The notes: generated by a model from the sequence alone, not told the origin. 64,000 nucleotides of DNA from Cristatella mucedo (GCA_009760855.2 WPIO01000102.1:1054001-1118000), one strand, 5' to 3'; positions 9,721 through 19,217 are shown, counted from the stretch's first letter. Program-made: numbers and translations.

Positions 9721-10587
9721 ATGACCATAGATAGAGCGGGAGATTCTTCCGAGCCCCCCTCTGGGGGAGTTTTATCTCTTTTGATTTTTAGGCGATTTTA
9801 TTTCTTTTTTGCAAGATCAAGTCTTGTTTTTTCTTTGCTATTTTTGGCTTCTGGCACCATTGGTCTTTCTTTAAATATTCTTTATTCTGTCTGTAAAAGT
9901 TCGGTATTGACTTTTCCTTTTGTAACATTATTTTATGTTTTTTTTGCCAAATTCCTTTTGGCTATTTCATTAAGCAATACTTTATCTCATAAAATTTATT
10001 TTATTTTTTGTAGATTTGTAACTTCATCTGTCGAAAATGTTTTGCATGCTGTGCAGTTTTTCTCCAAAATTACTATAAATACACATATTTTGGCTGTTGA
10101 TTTTTGTTCCAAATTATTGACTACAGGTTTTTTTGTTTCAGAAAAAAATGCTAGCTTGTTATACAACGCAAAAATGAAAAAGGGAGCGGTTTTATTTCAT
10201 ATAGCTTTAGGATTGATGTTTTGCAATTTTACTGTCTGCAAAAATGTTTTTTCTTTATTGCAAAATATATCGCACAATTTCTTAAATGCACTAGTCAGTT
10301 TTGCGATTGTCGCCCTATGTTATGATGTAATTTTTTATGTTTTGGGATGGTTTATTTCTTGTGTTGAAGAAGCCATATTTATTTTTTGCTGTTTTTTTTA
10401 TATATCTCAGATTTTGAGGTGTTTTTTTTCAAGTATAGAATTTTTTTGGCTTGCTTGTGGAATATCTTTTAATCGTATTGAAAATTTTTTATTTTTGCAC
10501 ATAAAAAACTATAGGTTAGATGTTTTTCATTCATCCCAAAATAGCCTTCTTGTATTGGTTTTAAATTATAAATTTAATTATAATTAA
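9721..10587 (+). CDS. hydrophobic membrane protein, unrecognised
   Basis: An open frame of 288 codons rich in Phe, Ile, Leu, Ser and Cys with several stretches long enough to span a membrane (for example SLVFSLLFLASGTIGLSLNIL and FLNALVSFAIVALCYDVIFYV). No family recognised. The frame ends 10 bp before the CorC-like gene and could be translated with it. The first 15 or so codons include a strong GC hairpin that may be a terminator, so the true start may be near 9780. AT-rich DNA can yield Phe/Ile-rich open frames by chance, so existence is moderately supported, mainly by length and packing between genes. Confidence 0.4.
   Translation: MTIDRAGDSSEPPSGGVLSLLIFRRFYFFFARSSLVFSLLFLASGTIGLSLNILYSVCKSSVLTFPFVTLFYVFFAKFLLAISLSNTLSHKIYFIFCRFVTSSVENVLHAVQFFSKITINTHILAVDFCSKLLTTGFFVSEKNASLLYNAKMKKGAVLFHIALGLMFCNFTVCKNVFSLLQNISHNFLNALVSFAIVALCYDVIFYVLGWFISCVEEAIFIFCCFFYISQILRCFFSSIEFFWLACGISFNRIENFLFLHIKNYRLDVFHSSQNSLLVLVLNYKFNYN
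9750..9775 (+). terminator. GC-rich hairpin after grxD
   Basis: A run of six C, TCT, then five G forms a strong stem in this AT-rich sequence and is followed by TTTT and further T-rich sequence. It sits about 35 bp after the grxD stop and inside the 5' end of the next open frame. If it is an intrinsic terminator, the real start of that next frame is further downstream, for example the TTG near 9780. Confidence 0.4.
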
Positions 10588-10597
10588 TTATTTTTTT

Positions 10598-11878
10598 ATG
10601 TTATTATTATTAATAACTGCTTTATTTGTTGTTTCTGCATTTTTTGCGGCAGCGGAGACGGGTTTCGTGGCCTCTTCGGAAGATAAATTATTCAAGATGT
10701 CTAAAGAAGGCAATGCAAATGCGGACGTTGTGACCGAAATGATGAAGAAAAAAGAATCTGTTGTTTCTGCTGCTTTGCTGGGAAATAATGTTGTTAATAC
10801 TGTAATTTCTGCCTTGGCGACCGTATTTGCAATTGAAATGGCACCAAAAGATAGTGATATAGTAGTAACAATTGCGGCCGCCGTTATTGCACTTGCAATT
10901 TTTATTTTTTGTGAGGTTTTGCCAAAGGCAATAAGTCTGCAAAATCCTGAGAAAATTTCAACAAAATTAGCGCCTTTGTTTAAAATTTTCGTTTTCATAA
11001 CTCATCCAATTTTGGTTACAACTAATATGTTTGTTGGTCTGTTGCTGAAGTTATTTGGAATGAACAACAAAGAACACTTAACCCTAGTTTCGCCGCAACA
11101 AGAATTGAAAATGGTTGTAGAGATGAAGCACAAACAAGGTAAATTTGTGAAGCACGAAAGAGATATGTTGGATGGAGTTTTGGAGCTTGATGAGGTTGCG
11201 GTGAGGGAAATTATGCAACATAGAGGTGATGTGGAAATGATAGAGCTAAATATGTCAATTGAAGATTTAATTCAAAAAGTCATGCAATCACGCTACAGCA
11301 GGCTGCCGGTATATAATGGTTCCGTTGATAATATTGTTGGCATACTGCATGTTAGGGATTTTTTGACAGCATTTCACCAAAACCCTCATGTAAAAATTAA
11401 AGATGTCGTAAAGCCGCCGTTTTTTGTTTCTGAGGGTACAAGCTTAAAGGTGCAGTTGGCAGAGTTTCGTCGCACTAGAAGCCATTTGGCGTGCGTGGTT
11501 GATGAGTATGGCGGCTTGATGGGAATAGTTACTCTGGAAGATTTAATTGAAGAAATTATTGGAAATATAGAAGATGAAAGAGATAAAGATGAAGACGAAG
11601 TTACAGAGATGGAGGACGGCAGTTTTTTGATAGTTGGAGACTATCAGGTCAGAGATTTTGCCAGAAGATTTAATCTAGAAATAGAAGATCATAATATAGC
11701 AACGGTTGCAGGGTTAATTATAGAGGCCTTAGGACGTCTGCCAAAAATTGGCGAGGGAGTAGATTTGTGTGGCCATAAATTAACAATTCACGATACAGAG
11801 CGTAATAAAATAAAGTTTATTAAAATGACAAAAATCGATCCAGAAGCAGATAAAGATAATATAAAATTGGCCAGTTAA
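10598..11878 (+). CDS. CorC/HlyC-family protein: DUF21 membrane domain plus CBS pair
   Basis: A 426-residue inner-membrane protein of the hemolysin-C/CNNM-like family, linked to divalent cation handling (family knowledge). The N-terminal DUF21 domain begins with AAAETGFVA and has hydrophobic helices to about residue 150. Two CBS motifs follow (EIMQHRGDVEMIE and SRLPVYNGSVDNIVGILHVRDF, then CVVDEYGGLMGIVTLEDLIEEIIGNI). The C-terminus is the CorC_HlyC domain (GSFLIVGDYQVRDF...ATVAGLI). It starts 10 bp after the hydrophobic unknown. No defects are seen. Confidence 0.88.
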   Translation: MLLLLITALFVVSAFFAAAETGFVASSEDKLFKMSKEGNANADVVTEMMKKKESVVSAALLGNNVVNTVISALATVFAIEMAPKDSDIVVTIAAAVIALAIFIFCEVLPKAISLQNPEKISTKLAPLFKIFVFITHPILVTTNMFVGLLLKLFGMNNKEHLTLVSPQQELKMVVEMKHKQGKFVKHERDMLDGVLELDEVAVREIMQHRGDVEMIELNMSIEDLIQKVMQSRYSRLPVYNGSVDNIVGILHVRDFLTAFHQNPHVKIKDVVKPPFFVSEGTSLKVQLAEFRRTRSHLACVVDEYGGLMGIVTLEDLIEEIIGNIEDERDKDEDEVTEMEDGSFLIVGDYQVRDFARRFNLEIEDHNIATVAGLIIEALGRLPKIGEGVDLCGHKLTIHDTERNKIKFIKMTKIDPEADKDNIKLAS

Positions 11879-11894
11879 TTAACAATAATTTCTT

Positions 11895-12449
11895 ATGTAT
11901 TGCATTGTGCCCTATAAACTTAGTAGTCCAAAAATTGCAAATGATGTTTTTATTGCAGCTGGTTCTAGCTTAATTGGAGAGATTGAGTTGGAAAATAAGG
12001 TTGGCATTTGGTATAATTGTGTCTTGCGTGGAGATGTGGCAAAAATTTTAATCGGAGAAAATAGCAACGTGCAGGATGGCACTATAATTCATGGCACCAG
12101 ACCGAACCATCTCTTTAACAAGACTTCAGAATCTGGTGGCTCTATAAATGTTGGTAAAAATGTTACTATTGGACACGCTTGTATTTTGCATGCTTGCAAT
12201 GTGGCCGATAATTGTTTTGTTGGCATGGGTTCTATTTTAATGGATCTTTCCACTATGGAGCCAAATTCTATGTTGGCAGCTGGCAGTTTGTTAACAACTG
12301 GAAAAACAGTGCGAGCTGGAGAGCTTTGGGGTGGGCGTCCCGCAAGATTTATGCGACCGCTTACTGCGGAAGAAGTGGCATACATTCAAACTTCTGCAGA
12401 TAATTATTGGTTGCTGGCATTGGAGCACAGATTGGCTACATCAATATGA
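11895..12449 (+). CDS. gamma-carbonic-anhydrase-like hexapeptide protein
   Basis: A 184-residue left-handed beta-helix protein with repeated hexapeptide turns (IGEIELENKVGIWYN, IGENSNVQDGTIIHG, VGKNVTIGHACILHAC). The His residues in IIHG, IGHA and LHAC are those that bind the metal in gamma-class carbonic anhydrases and their YrdA/PaaY relatives. Whether it hydrates CO2 or is an inactive relative cannot be told. The stop overlaps the trmD start (ATGA), so the two are translationally coupled. Confidence 0.85.
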   Translation: MYCIVPYKLSSPKIANDVFIAAGSSLIGEIELENKVGIWYNCVLRGDVAKILIGENSNVQDGTIIHGTRPNHLFNKTSESGGSINVGKNVTIGHACILHACNVADNCFVGMGSILMDLSTMEPNSMLAAGSLLTTGKTVRAGELWGGRPARFMRPLTAEEVAYIQTSADNYWLLALEHRLATSI

Positions 12450-13135
12450 AGGTTACAATTTTTAGTAGCTTGGTGGAGTTTTTTAATAATATCGCGGATA
12501 TTTCTATTTTAGGCAGAGCCATAAGAGATAAAATTTGGCAACTCTATTTGGTTGATTTGCGCAAGTACGGCCTAGGTGGCTATAAGCAAATAGACGACAC
12601 TCCTTATGGCGGTGGTTCTGGCATGATCTTGCGTTCTGATGTGGCGGGAGCGGCAATTGACGACAATTTTGTAAGAAATCCAGATATAAGGCAAAAGTTT
12701 ATCGTCACTTCGCCTCGTGGCTATCTTTTTGATCAAAAAATTGCTGAAGATTGGGCTAAAAATGTTGATGAATTGTTTATCTTAAATAACAGATTTGAGG
12801 GCATTGACCAGAGGGTAATAAATTACTACAATATAGAGGAAGTTAGCATTGGAAATTATGTTTTATTGGGTGGAGAGGTGGCCAGTTTGGTGATTTTGGA
12901 GGCAGTGATAAGATTGCTTGATTATGCCGTTTATAATAAAGATTCTCTTCAAGAAGAGAGTTTTTCTGCTGCTTTGGATGGCATGTTGGAGTACGATCAC
13001 TATACCAAGCCAGCAATCTGGAAAGATATGTTGGTGCCAGAGGTTTTGCAATCTGGAAATCATGCAAAAATTAACAATTGGCGTAAGGAAAATTCGGCAA
13101 TAAAAACAAGCAATCGTCTGAAAATCAATTCATAG
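12446..13135 (+). CDS. trmD: tRNA (guanine37-N1)-methyltransferase
   Basis: Methylates G37 next to the anticodon using S-adenosylmethionine, preventing frameshifts. Characteristic segments are YGGGSGMILR, TSPRGYLFDQ, the RFEGIDQRV loop and IGNYVLLGGEVASLV, which forms the trefoil-knot cofactor site. The ATG at 12446 overlaps the previous stop (ATGA). An upstream TTG at 12407 is in frame but would add residues foreign to the family. Length 229 residues, normal. rplS, often found downstream of trmD, is not here. Confidence 0.93.
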   Translation: MKVTIFSSLVEFFNNIADISILGRAIRDKIWQLYLVDLRKYGLGGYKQIDDTPYGGGSGMILRSDVAGAAIDDNFVRNPDIRQKFIVTSPRGYLFDQKIAEDWAKNVDELFILNNRFEGIDQRVINYYNIEEVSIGNYVLLGGEVASLVILEAVIRLLDYAVYNKDSLQEESFSAALDGMLEYDHYTKPAIWKDMLVPEVLQSGNHAKINNWRKENSAIKTSNRLKINS

Positions 13136-13480
13136 TTTTTACAAAATTGTTTGGTGTGATTAATTTTGCGTGTCATTGGCTTTATGTGGAACATTATTGC
13201 AGACTTTGTGCTGCGGTAGAAATTCACTTTTAGTGTATTTTGGGCGGTGTATAAAAATTTAATTCCATAATAGGCAGTGTTGATTTATTAAAATAAGTTT
13301 GTATTGTGCCCCTTAAGATAGCTTTTTTATTGCTTGGCAGTGGGGGTGTATTTTTCTATCAAAGATTGTGTTTAATACATATTTCTAATGATATCAATCT
13401 CTCTAATTTGTGGTTGGTTTTGATTTTGGACTTGTATAAATGTTGTCGCAAGAGTTTTTAATATTTTTATATCCGAAAGG
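13136..13480. other. gap between convergent trmD and virB10
   Basis: AT-rich 345-bp stretch between two genes that end toward each other. I see no open frame with coding character, tRNA or strong terminator hairpin. Confidence 0.5.
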
Positions 13481-15040
13481 CTATTGCAGCATGATTTTTC
13501 TAAAAGGTGGTACGGTAATGTCTGCATTTACTATCACTTTAATTTTTGTTCCCTGAGGTAAGCTGATAATTGGCATTAAATTGCCCGTGCCGGCGGTAAG
13601 ATTGTTAATTAAGTTTGTTGCAGTTTGAATTGCTGACTGGGCGGCGTAATTTAGCGGCGTTGTTCCAGTTACTACCGTGTTTCCAGTTGCGGAATTGGTG
13701 GTTGAGGTTTGGGTTGTGTTGGGACTTAGTTGCTGTGCTATCAATCCAGTACCAAGACTGGTTAGGGTTACCAAAAGTGCATTAGCGATAGAATCTCCAA
13801 CTCTATTATCTACATCTCCCTGCAGTCCAGCTCTTCCAAATTGATCCGCAGCTTGTGCGCTTAATGTTACGCTTAGTCCATCGGGTCGAACTATTCTGGA
13901 CCATGATATGGTAACTCTGGATTGACCTCTGGTTGTGGCTGTAGCATAGGTGCCAAAAATTCTTGAGCCTCTGGGAATTAAAATTTTATTTCCCACCTCT
14001 CCGTATACATCGTTTGCAATGATCGCTCTTGCCGGCCCTGGAAGTTGGGTGTTGATTGCCGTTTCAAGTATTGCATCAAGTGTTTTTCCTTGAATGATGG
14101 TTGTATCCAGATTTGCAACCGTTTGAGAGTTGTTGTTTTGTTCTGATTTCTGTCTAACAGAGAGAGCGGCTCCATTTACTATCAAAAAATCATCCTTACC
14201 GCCAGTTGTGCCACCAGAACCACTCAATCCAGATTGTGAATTTGCAGAGGTGCTACTGGATGGCGTTTCACCCTGTCCAGACATCACAAACATACTTAAT
14301 TGGCGTTTTTGCTCTGGCGTTAGGTCTGCGCTGCTTACGGTTGGTAGGTTGTTTGGATTTGCCATGTTGTTGGGATCATTTGCTTGTTGTTGATTTCCCC
14401 TACCATCCATGTTTGTTGTTGCGGCACCAACAAGTCCCCCAGAATTTTCTGGCATTGGCGGTATTGATGGTTCTGGATTGGCCACTGGAATGGGTATGGT
14501 TGGAATGGGAGGCATTCCCGAATTATTTTGCGTCGTTGCGTCAGGGGTGCTTTCTATTGGTATATTTAGGGGAGGCAAGTCTGGTTCTGGCATATTGCTG
14601 AAGGGTTGTGATTGGCTTACAGGTACTTCTTTATTTGCGAATGGGTCTGTTGTGGGGTCTTCTTTTTTTGCCACTATATAGCCATTTCCAACACGCTTTA
14701 TTGGCTTATCGGCAAATGATTCTTGTTTTTCTTCTGTTGGTGTGGCCTGTTGAGTGGCATCTTCACTGGATTGATAATTTGGATCTGGGGCAAAGAACAT
14801 TTTATAAACCAACCCAACTCCACCAACTGCAGTAAAAAATATTTTTATTGTGTTGCGAAACCTGTCGTTTTTTAGTATAGCGGCCAGTTTTTGGCGAGGA
14901 TTTTTCTTGGGATCAGGTGGCGGCTCGGCCGCAGTGTCTTCCGAAGAAGTTGACTCCATGCCCTCCTCAATCACCTCTGAATCTTCAAGATCTTCGGTGT
15001 ACTCTACCTCCTCTGGTTCTTTTTTTCTAGAAGCACGCAT
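13481..15040 (-). CDS. virB10: type IV secretion system protein VirB10
   Basis: Spans the envelope in T4SS: short acidic cytoplasmic N-terminus (rich in E/D, residues 8-36), one membrane helix at about residues 63-83, a Pro-rich periplasmic linker (PPIPTIPIPVANPEPSIPPMP), and the C-terminal TrbI/VirB10 beta-barrel domain (GKTLDAILETAINTQLPGPARAII, RGSRIFGTYATA, RPDGLSVTLSAQAADQFGR). A TTG at 15064 could start the frame, but the ATG at 15040 gives the usual short tail (519 residues). No virB8, virB9, virB11 or virD4 is adjacent: it is flanked by convergent trmD and a decayed IS, so it stands alone here. A 50-bp block shared with the 20-kb effector-like gene lies 131 bp upstream. Confidence 0.93.
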   Translation of the reverse strand: MRASRKKEPEEVEYTEDLEDSEVIEEGMESTSSEDTAAEPPPDPKKNPRQKLAAILKNDRFRNTIKIFFTAVGGVGLVYKMFFAPDPNYQSSEDATQQATPTEEKQESFADKPIKRVGNGYIVAKKEDPTTDPFANKEVPVSQSQPFSNMPEPDLPPLNIPIESTPDATTQNNSGMPPIPTIPIPVANPEPSIPPMPENSGGLVGAATTNMDGRGNQQQANDPNNMANPNNLPTVSSADLTPEQKRQLSMFVMSGQGETPSSSTSANSQSGLSGSGGTTGGKDDFLIVNGAALSVRQKSEQNNNSQTVANLDTTIIQGKTLDAILETAINTQLPGPARAIIANDVYGEVGNKILIPRGSRIFGTYATATTRGQSRVTISWSRIVRPDGLSVTLSAQAADQFGRAGLQGDVDNRVGDSIANALLVTLTSLGTGLIAQQLSPNTTQTSTTNSATGNTVVTGTTPLNYAAQSAIQTATNLINNLTAGTGNLMPIISLPQGTKIKVIVNADITVPPFRKIMLQ

Positions 15041-15144
15041 GTTATAAAGTAGGCACAAAAGCAATCACGAAAGCATAGATATATTACATTAATAAAAAAC
15101 AAGATAAATTTACACCATATATAATAACAAAATTAATGTCAGAA

Positions 15145-15150
15145 AGAATC
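15145..15150 (-). promoter_or_regulatory. candidate virB10 -35 element
   Basis: On the minus strand a CTGACA-type hexamer lies about 28 bp downstream of the TTTATATTCTA motif, and 15-17 bp further on is an AT-rich TATATG/TATGGT stretch that could act as -10. One mismatch to the consensus -35, weaker -10. Position is approximate. Confidence 0.3.
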
Positions 15151-15170
15151 ACATCAAACCAATGGAAAGA

Positions 15171-15220
15171 TAGAATATAAATATTCTTTTTGCTCTCATT
15201 TGGCAAAACATCAGGTATTA
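15171..15220 (-). repeat. 50-bp repeat upstream of virB10 (copy 1)
   Basis: Identical to 20271-20320 except one base (C at 15209, T at 20309). It contains the 14-bp palindrome GAATATAAATATTC and, on the minus strand, TTGCCA and TATTTA spaced by 17 bp. It lies 131 bp upstream of the virB10 ATG. Both copies have the same orientation relative to a downstream minus-strand gene, which favours a regulatory role. Confidence 0.7.
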
Positions 15221-15258
15221 TAATTAAGTAATAAGCAGTAATAAGCGAATATTAAGAT

Positions 15259-16085
15259 TTATGGGTATTTTAATAAACCTAAATCAAAAAACATCTTATA
15301 GACTAACAAATTGCAATTGCATTTGTATGGGCACCAACCAACAAATTCATTTGCAAACTTCCCTTCTAAGCATAAAAATTGCATTACCTTGTTTAAAGAC
15401 TCTCTAGATTTAACATAAGCCTTTGCTTTATGGGCTAAACAAGGAATATAATGCCTCATTTTTACATTAAAGCTTTCCACCAAACAAGTTTCACTTTTTA
15501 AGACCAAATGCTTAACTTTACTTGGCAAAAAGGCATCAGCATTATAAGTAAAATTATCATCTGTTGCAACAATTTTTATATCATGATGAAGAAGAATTTT
15601 TTCTAACATTCTTTTTGCAGAAATTTCCAAACCAGAACAAATTTCCAAACCAGAGCCTAGATAAAATGCAAACCAACACAGAGAGCCCATTTCAACAGCA
15701 ATCCAAATTCTGGTTTGATTTTTTCGTTGTTAAAAAAGTATAAAGTTCATCCATTGCAACGATTACAATATCGCAACAAGCATAATGCTTACTTGTGTTG
15801 ATAGGTAACTGTGTAGCTTTATTTTTAATCCAGTGAACCATTAATTGATATGAAATTTTTTTATCAAACATTTTGCTTAAAATTCTTGCAGTTCTGCGAT
15901 AATTATTTCCCTCAGAGAATAATATTAATATTAATATCAATGTGGTTTATATGATTTGTACATCATATTTTGTTTCTTTCATCAAAATGTACAATTTGAC
16001 ATTTTTTACAACTTTTACACAAAACCTTTGTTTTCTTAACTTATCAAACCCTTGTTTATAAGGCTTGTTGATGAACAATGTTTAT
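15259..16085 (-). pseudogene. IS1-like transposase, multiply frameshifted (copy 1)
   Basis: Two main open segments: 15692-15940, with the helix-turn-helix part (FSEGNNYRRTARILSKMF) and the first catalytic Asp (VAMDELYTFL), and 15259-15690 in another frame, with the rest of the DDE domain (VATDDNFTYNADAF, ETCLVESFNVKMRHYIP), as in IS1 InsB. Upstream, other frames still read as the N-terminal zinc finger (CSSTSLINKG, LCKSCKKCQ). At least three frame changes are shared with copy 2, so the damage predates duplication. The last segment runs past the element end into flanking DNA. Unlikely to give active transposase. Confidence 0.7.
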
Positions 16086-16140
16086 AAATCACAAATCATA
16101 TATAATTATATATGATTTGTTGGGAGGGGGGGTGTTGGTT
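15332..16140 (-). mobile_element. IS1-family-like insertion sequence, decayed (copy 1)
   Basis: An element of about 0.8 kb bounded by imperfect inverted ends: CACCAACCAACA at the low-coordinate side, and on the minus strand (C)ACCAACACCCCC at the other. A second copy lies at 54922-55714, and the two match until these ends, which defines the boundaries. No target-site duplication is visible. The transposase reading frame is broken in several places. This copy carries an extra 15-bp tandem duplication near 15625-15660 that adds five codons. It sits between virB10 and the effector-like pair. Confidence 0.7.
16091..16120. repeat. 30-bp perfect palindrome inside the IS (copy 1)
   Basis: A perfect inverted repeat with no loop: ACAAATCATATATA followed by its mirror, centred near 16105. 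The identical palindrome occurs in copy 2 at 54944-54973, just inside the element end, so it belongs to the IS. Confidence 0.8.
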
Positions 16141-16168
16141 AATTAAAGCATTTTTATGGGGGTGATAA

Positions 16169-16363
16169 AGCATTGCCGCACTGTTAAATAAATACGAAAG
16201 AACAAATTATTTATTACAATGCAATTTGTATGCTTTGGACTGTTGCAATAAAAAACTCACAGTAATAATAGGAGCTATAATAGGTACTATGCTTGCAAGC
16301 TTCAGATTGACCTTGTATGATAGTGGCTGTCAATTTGCTTATTTTATGCTTCTAAAAAGATGA
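16169..16363 (+). other. open frame with coding character, no start (remnant?)
   Basis: Sixty-four sense codons without a stop and without a plausible start, including a membrane-like stretch (LTVIIGAIIGTMLASF). It may be the 3' remnant of a gene interrupted by the adjacent IS. Family not recognised. Nothing else is seen between the IS and the next gene. Confidence 0.2.
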
Positions 16364-16430
16364 TTCCGCTAATTCAATACATGGAAAGAATACTTCTATT
16401 AAATTACATATTATCTACAATAATCTTGAC

Positions 16431-19199
16431 CTAATAACCCAAACTGAGGTTTGCTTCTGTTCGTGATGTTCGTTTTGCTGTTGCTGCTGTAGCTTTAGTC
16501 AGCAATGTCTGTGGTTGTTTTTGATCTGAAAGTTGAGGTACGGCAGATCCTACAGCTGTTTCCACAAAAGATCCTGATCCTGATCTGAATCCAGAATCTG
16601 GTGCTGCTAGGGTTGCTGCTGCTGCCACATCATGCAAGGATGAATAATCTCCACCTTGAGTAACATCTGTAGTGAGCAAATGAAAGCTAGGGCTTGATCC
16701 TACAACCCACTCCACAAAAGATAATAATGTATCATCTAGTTCTGGTTGAGTTTTTAATGATGTTGGTGTTTCTATATCCAGTAAGAAATCGTCAGCTGAA
16801 ATATTGTCGCCTGTATGACTTGAATCCATGTCTTCATCTGTAACGAGCGCCTGAAAGCTCCCTGCAGCCCCCTCCACAAAAGATAATAATGTATCATCTA
16901 GTTCTGATGAAGTTTCTGCTGCTGGTATATCTAATGGATTTTCGCGCTCGTAATCTGCAATATCTGCATCTGTAATGCTTTGAATTATATCTTCATATTC
17001 ATCTGTGGTGGACGAATGAATTCCATGGCTTTGGTCTGTAGCATGATATTGATAGTGCAAAGGAAGTACAAGACTTGGTTCTTCAGCCACCATCAAATAT
17101 CCCGATTCATGATCTGCTGCTGGTGCCACATCCTGCAAGGATGAATAATCTCCACCTTGAGTAACATCTGTAGTGAGCAAATGAAAGCTAGGGCTTGATC
17201 CTACAACCCCCTCCACAAAAGATAATAATGTATCATCTAGTTCTGATGAAGTTTCTGCTGCTGGTATATCTAATGGATTTTCGAGATCGTAATCTGCAAT
17301 ATCTGCATCTGTAATGCTTTGGTCTGTAACGACATTGTCTTGCTCATTATGCGATGTGTTATGTAAGAATTGTAGATATGAGATCAAGTTTGAGCCCCCC
17401 TCACCAACAACTACGTCCATGGAAAATGGCAATGGTGCCGGTGCCGAGGCTGGACAATAATTTCTTGACCAGGGTGAAACATTTGCTAACATCTGAAGTG
17501 ATGGTGCATCTCCATGTGCGATAATGTGGCTTGATTGTGGTTGACTGGTAATTGAGTATTGCATTGGCATTTCCGATCCTGCTGTATGAGATGTGGAATA
17601 GGGCAGCTTGGCAGTAGAATCAATATCTTCCATTGTATCTGCATCGTTACGAGACAACATTGCGGCCTCATTATGCACATCATAATGAGGCGTGGAAGAC
17701 ACTCTGTCAGCTAAAGCAACAACATGTGACGCAGATTGTTGCAAAAATGATGATTGAGATTGCATGCCTTGGCTTGTAGGTGTGGTTGTTGGCTGTGTTG
17801 ATTCTATGCATATTATTTTTGCTGACGATGCCTGATCAGTTCCTTCTATATCTTTAGGCGCTCTACTTCTTTTTATTGCCGTTTTTGATCCTACATCGGC
17901 AAGCTGCCTTGTTGTAGTTCTTGCTAATGCTGCCCCTCTCCAATATATGAATGCATCTTTGCATTTTTGAGTTATCAAAACTATTGCTTGTGGTAGCCAT
18001 TGGGGCAATGACCTACGGCTGAGTTTCGCCAAACCGCCATTAGCTACATTTTGTTCAGATGTTTCTCGCTCTGTCCTAGTGGTTAAAATTGCTCGCTTGT
18101 TCCATGCCTTACTATCATATTCTACCAGTAATCTTTGAAACGCTATAATAGAAAATTGTTGATCGTATGCCAATTTATCCCAATGGTCTATTAGTTTTTT
18201 TTGGGCATTATTGACGATTTCTTGTTCAGATTTTGTAAGCATTGGATCAACATCGCGCTTAGTAGCCTCCTCACAAAAATCATCAACATCAATTAAGAAT
18301 AATAAAGCTAACAACATGGTAGGATATTTTGCTTTTTTTGCAGCTGCATTCATTAAATCTGTACAGTGATCAGCTAAATTAATTGACCAGTATGTTGATC
18401 TCATTGGCGTAGCTATACTTAAATCTGTAACATTTGCTGCGGTAGTGACTTTTTGGCTTGTAGCTTGATCGCTAAATATCTTATTAATTGTTGTAAATAT
18501 AGTCCCGTCTTTTATTATTCTATCAAGCATTACAGGCAATTCTGGTTTTGAATTTTTTTGCAAGCTTGATAACAATTCTTCTGGCTCTATTTTAGCTATA
18601 GGCGCTTTTAATGCATCTTTTGGCAATTTGTGAATTTTATTAATAGATTTTAATACGAATAACTGTCTGCCATTCGTATGGATTAAACCCTCTCCCCAAA
18701 AAGCAGCAGGCACATCATTAATTGCTATTTGCATCTGTCTTACGTAATATGTTGTTGTAGGGCTTGTCTTGATATATTTTAGTACTGCTGTTTGTAATTT
18801 TTCCAAGTGTGCTTTATCGATTGCAAACTTTTCTGGTAATTTTTCTGGGTTTAATAACAAAAAAGTAGCTACTGCTAGTAATGATACTTTATTGTACGCC
18901 ATTTTGCCGACAACACTATTCACAGTAAAAAGCTGAAATATATAATTAAATAAAATTCTTAAATTCCGATAATTGTCTTTATGTTCAAGTATTTGTGTTA
19001 CCCCAGATATTGTTGCTTTTTGAGTTTTATTAATAATCAATATTGCTTTCAACCGACCCAATGCTTCTTTTAATGCTTCTTCGCTTTTAATGCTTGTAAA
19101 ATTTATATCATCAGCTAGACTATAGCTATAGTCTTTTTTCTTTGGTTGTTGGGATGATGCTTCATGGATTTTAAATGCTTCTGTCAATCCTGTGGGCAA
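16431..19199 (-). CDS. large effector-like protein with acidic repeats
   Basis: A 922-codon frame of no recognised family. Residues 1-250 are helical and resemble the neighbouring 272-codon frame (VSLLAVATFLLLNPEKLPE against ISLIAVFLLITPELT). The middle (about 430-600) is Ser/Thr/Gln-rich. The C-terminal third holds acidic repeats: SITDADIADY, ENPLDIPAAETSSELDDTLL and LLSFVE recur, with a DNA period of 501 bp between the two longest copies. The C-terminus is basic (AKRTSRTEANLSLGY). Ehrlichia tandem-repeat effectors are also acidic and Ser/Thr-rich (established); the link here is inference. The only start is a TTG without a clear ribosome site, and the frame is continuous with the upstream 272-codon frame apart from one TGA, so it may be the second part of a single gene. 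Confidence 0.7.
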   Translation of the reverse strand: MPTGLTEAFKIHEASSQQPKKKDYSYSLADDINFTSIKSEEALKEALGRLKAILIINKTQKATISGVTQILEHKDNYRNLRILFNYIFQLFTVNSVVGKMAYNKVSLLAVATFLLLNPEKLPEKFAIDKAHLEKLQTAVLKYIKTSPTTTYYVRQMQIAINDVPAAFWGEGLIHTNGRQLFVLKSINKIHKLPKDALKAPIAKIEPEELLSSLQKNSKPELPVMLDRIIKDGTIFTTINKIFSDQATSQKVTTAANVTDLSIATPMRSTYWSINLADHCTDLMNAAAKKAKYPTMLLALLFLIDVDDFCEEATKRDVDPMLTKSEQEIVNNAQKKLIDHWDKLAYDQQFSIIAFQRLLVEYDSKAWNKRAILTTRTERETSEQNVANGGLAKLSRRSLPQWLPQAIVLITQKCKDAFIYWRGAALARTTTRQLADVGSKTAIKRSRAPKDIEGTDQASSAKIICIESTQPTTTPTSQGMQSQSSFLQQSASHVVALADRVSSTPHYDVHNEAAMLSRNDADTMEDIDSTAKLPYSTSHTAGSEMPMQYSITSQPQSSHIIAHGDAPSLQMLANVSPWSRNYCPASAPAPLPFSMDVVVGEGGSNLISYLQFLHNTSHNEQDNVVTDQSITDADIADYDLENPLDIPAAETSSELDDTLLSFVEGVVGSSPSFHLLTTDVTQGGDYSSLQDVAPAADHESGYLMVAEEPSLVLPLHYQYHATDQSHGIHSSTTDEYEDIIQSITDADIADYERENPLDIPAAETSSELDDTLLSFVEGAAGSFQALVTDEDMDSSHTGDNISADDFLLDIETPTSLKTQPELDDTLLSFVEWVVGSSPSFHLLTTDVTQGGDYSSLHDVAAAATLAAPDSGFRSGSGSFVETAVGSAVPQLSDQKQPQTLLTKATAATAKRTSRTEANLSLGY
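16629..17330 (-). repeat. DNA repeats encoding acidic modules
   Basis: The segment beginning TGCAAGGATGAATAATC at 16633 recurs at 17134 (501 bp, or 167 codons, apart) and is nearly identical for about 110 bp. A third, shorter match lies near 16840-16985 and shares the ETSSELDDTLLSFVE and ITDADIADY codons. The length is a multiple of three, so the frame is kept. Confidence 0.8.
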
Positions 19200-19217
19200 T
19201 GTTTCAAGTAGAGCGTC

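Noticed and set aside
12843-13103. Open frames overlapping trmD on both strands
   Set aside because: They are out-of-frame shadows inside a secure gene.
15332-16140. Target-site duplications at the IS copies
   Set aside because: Flanks of both copies show no matching 8-9 bp pairs.
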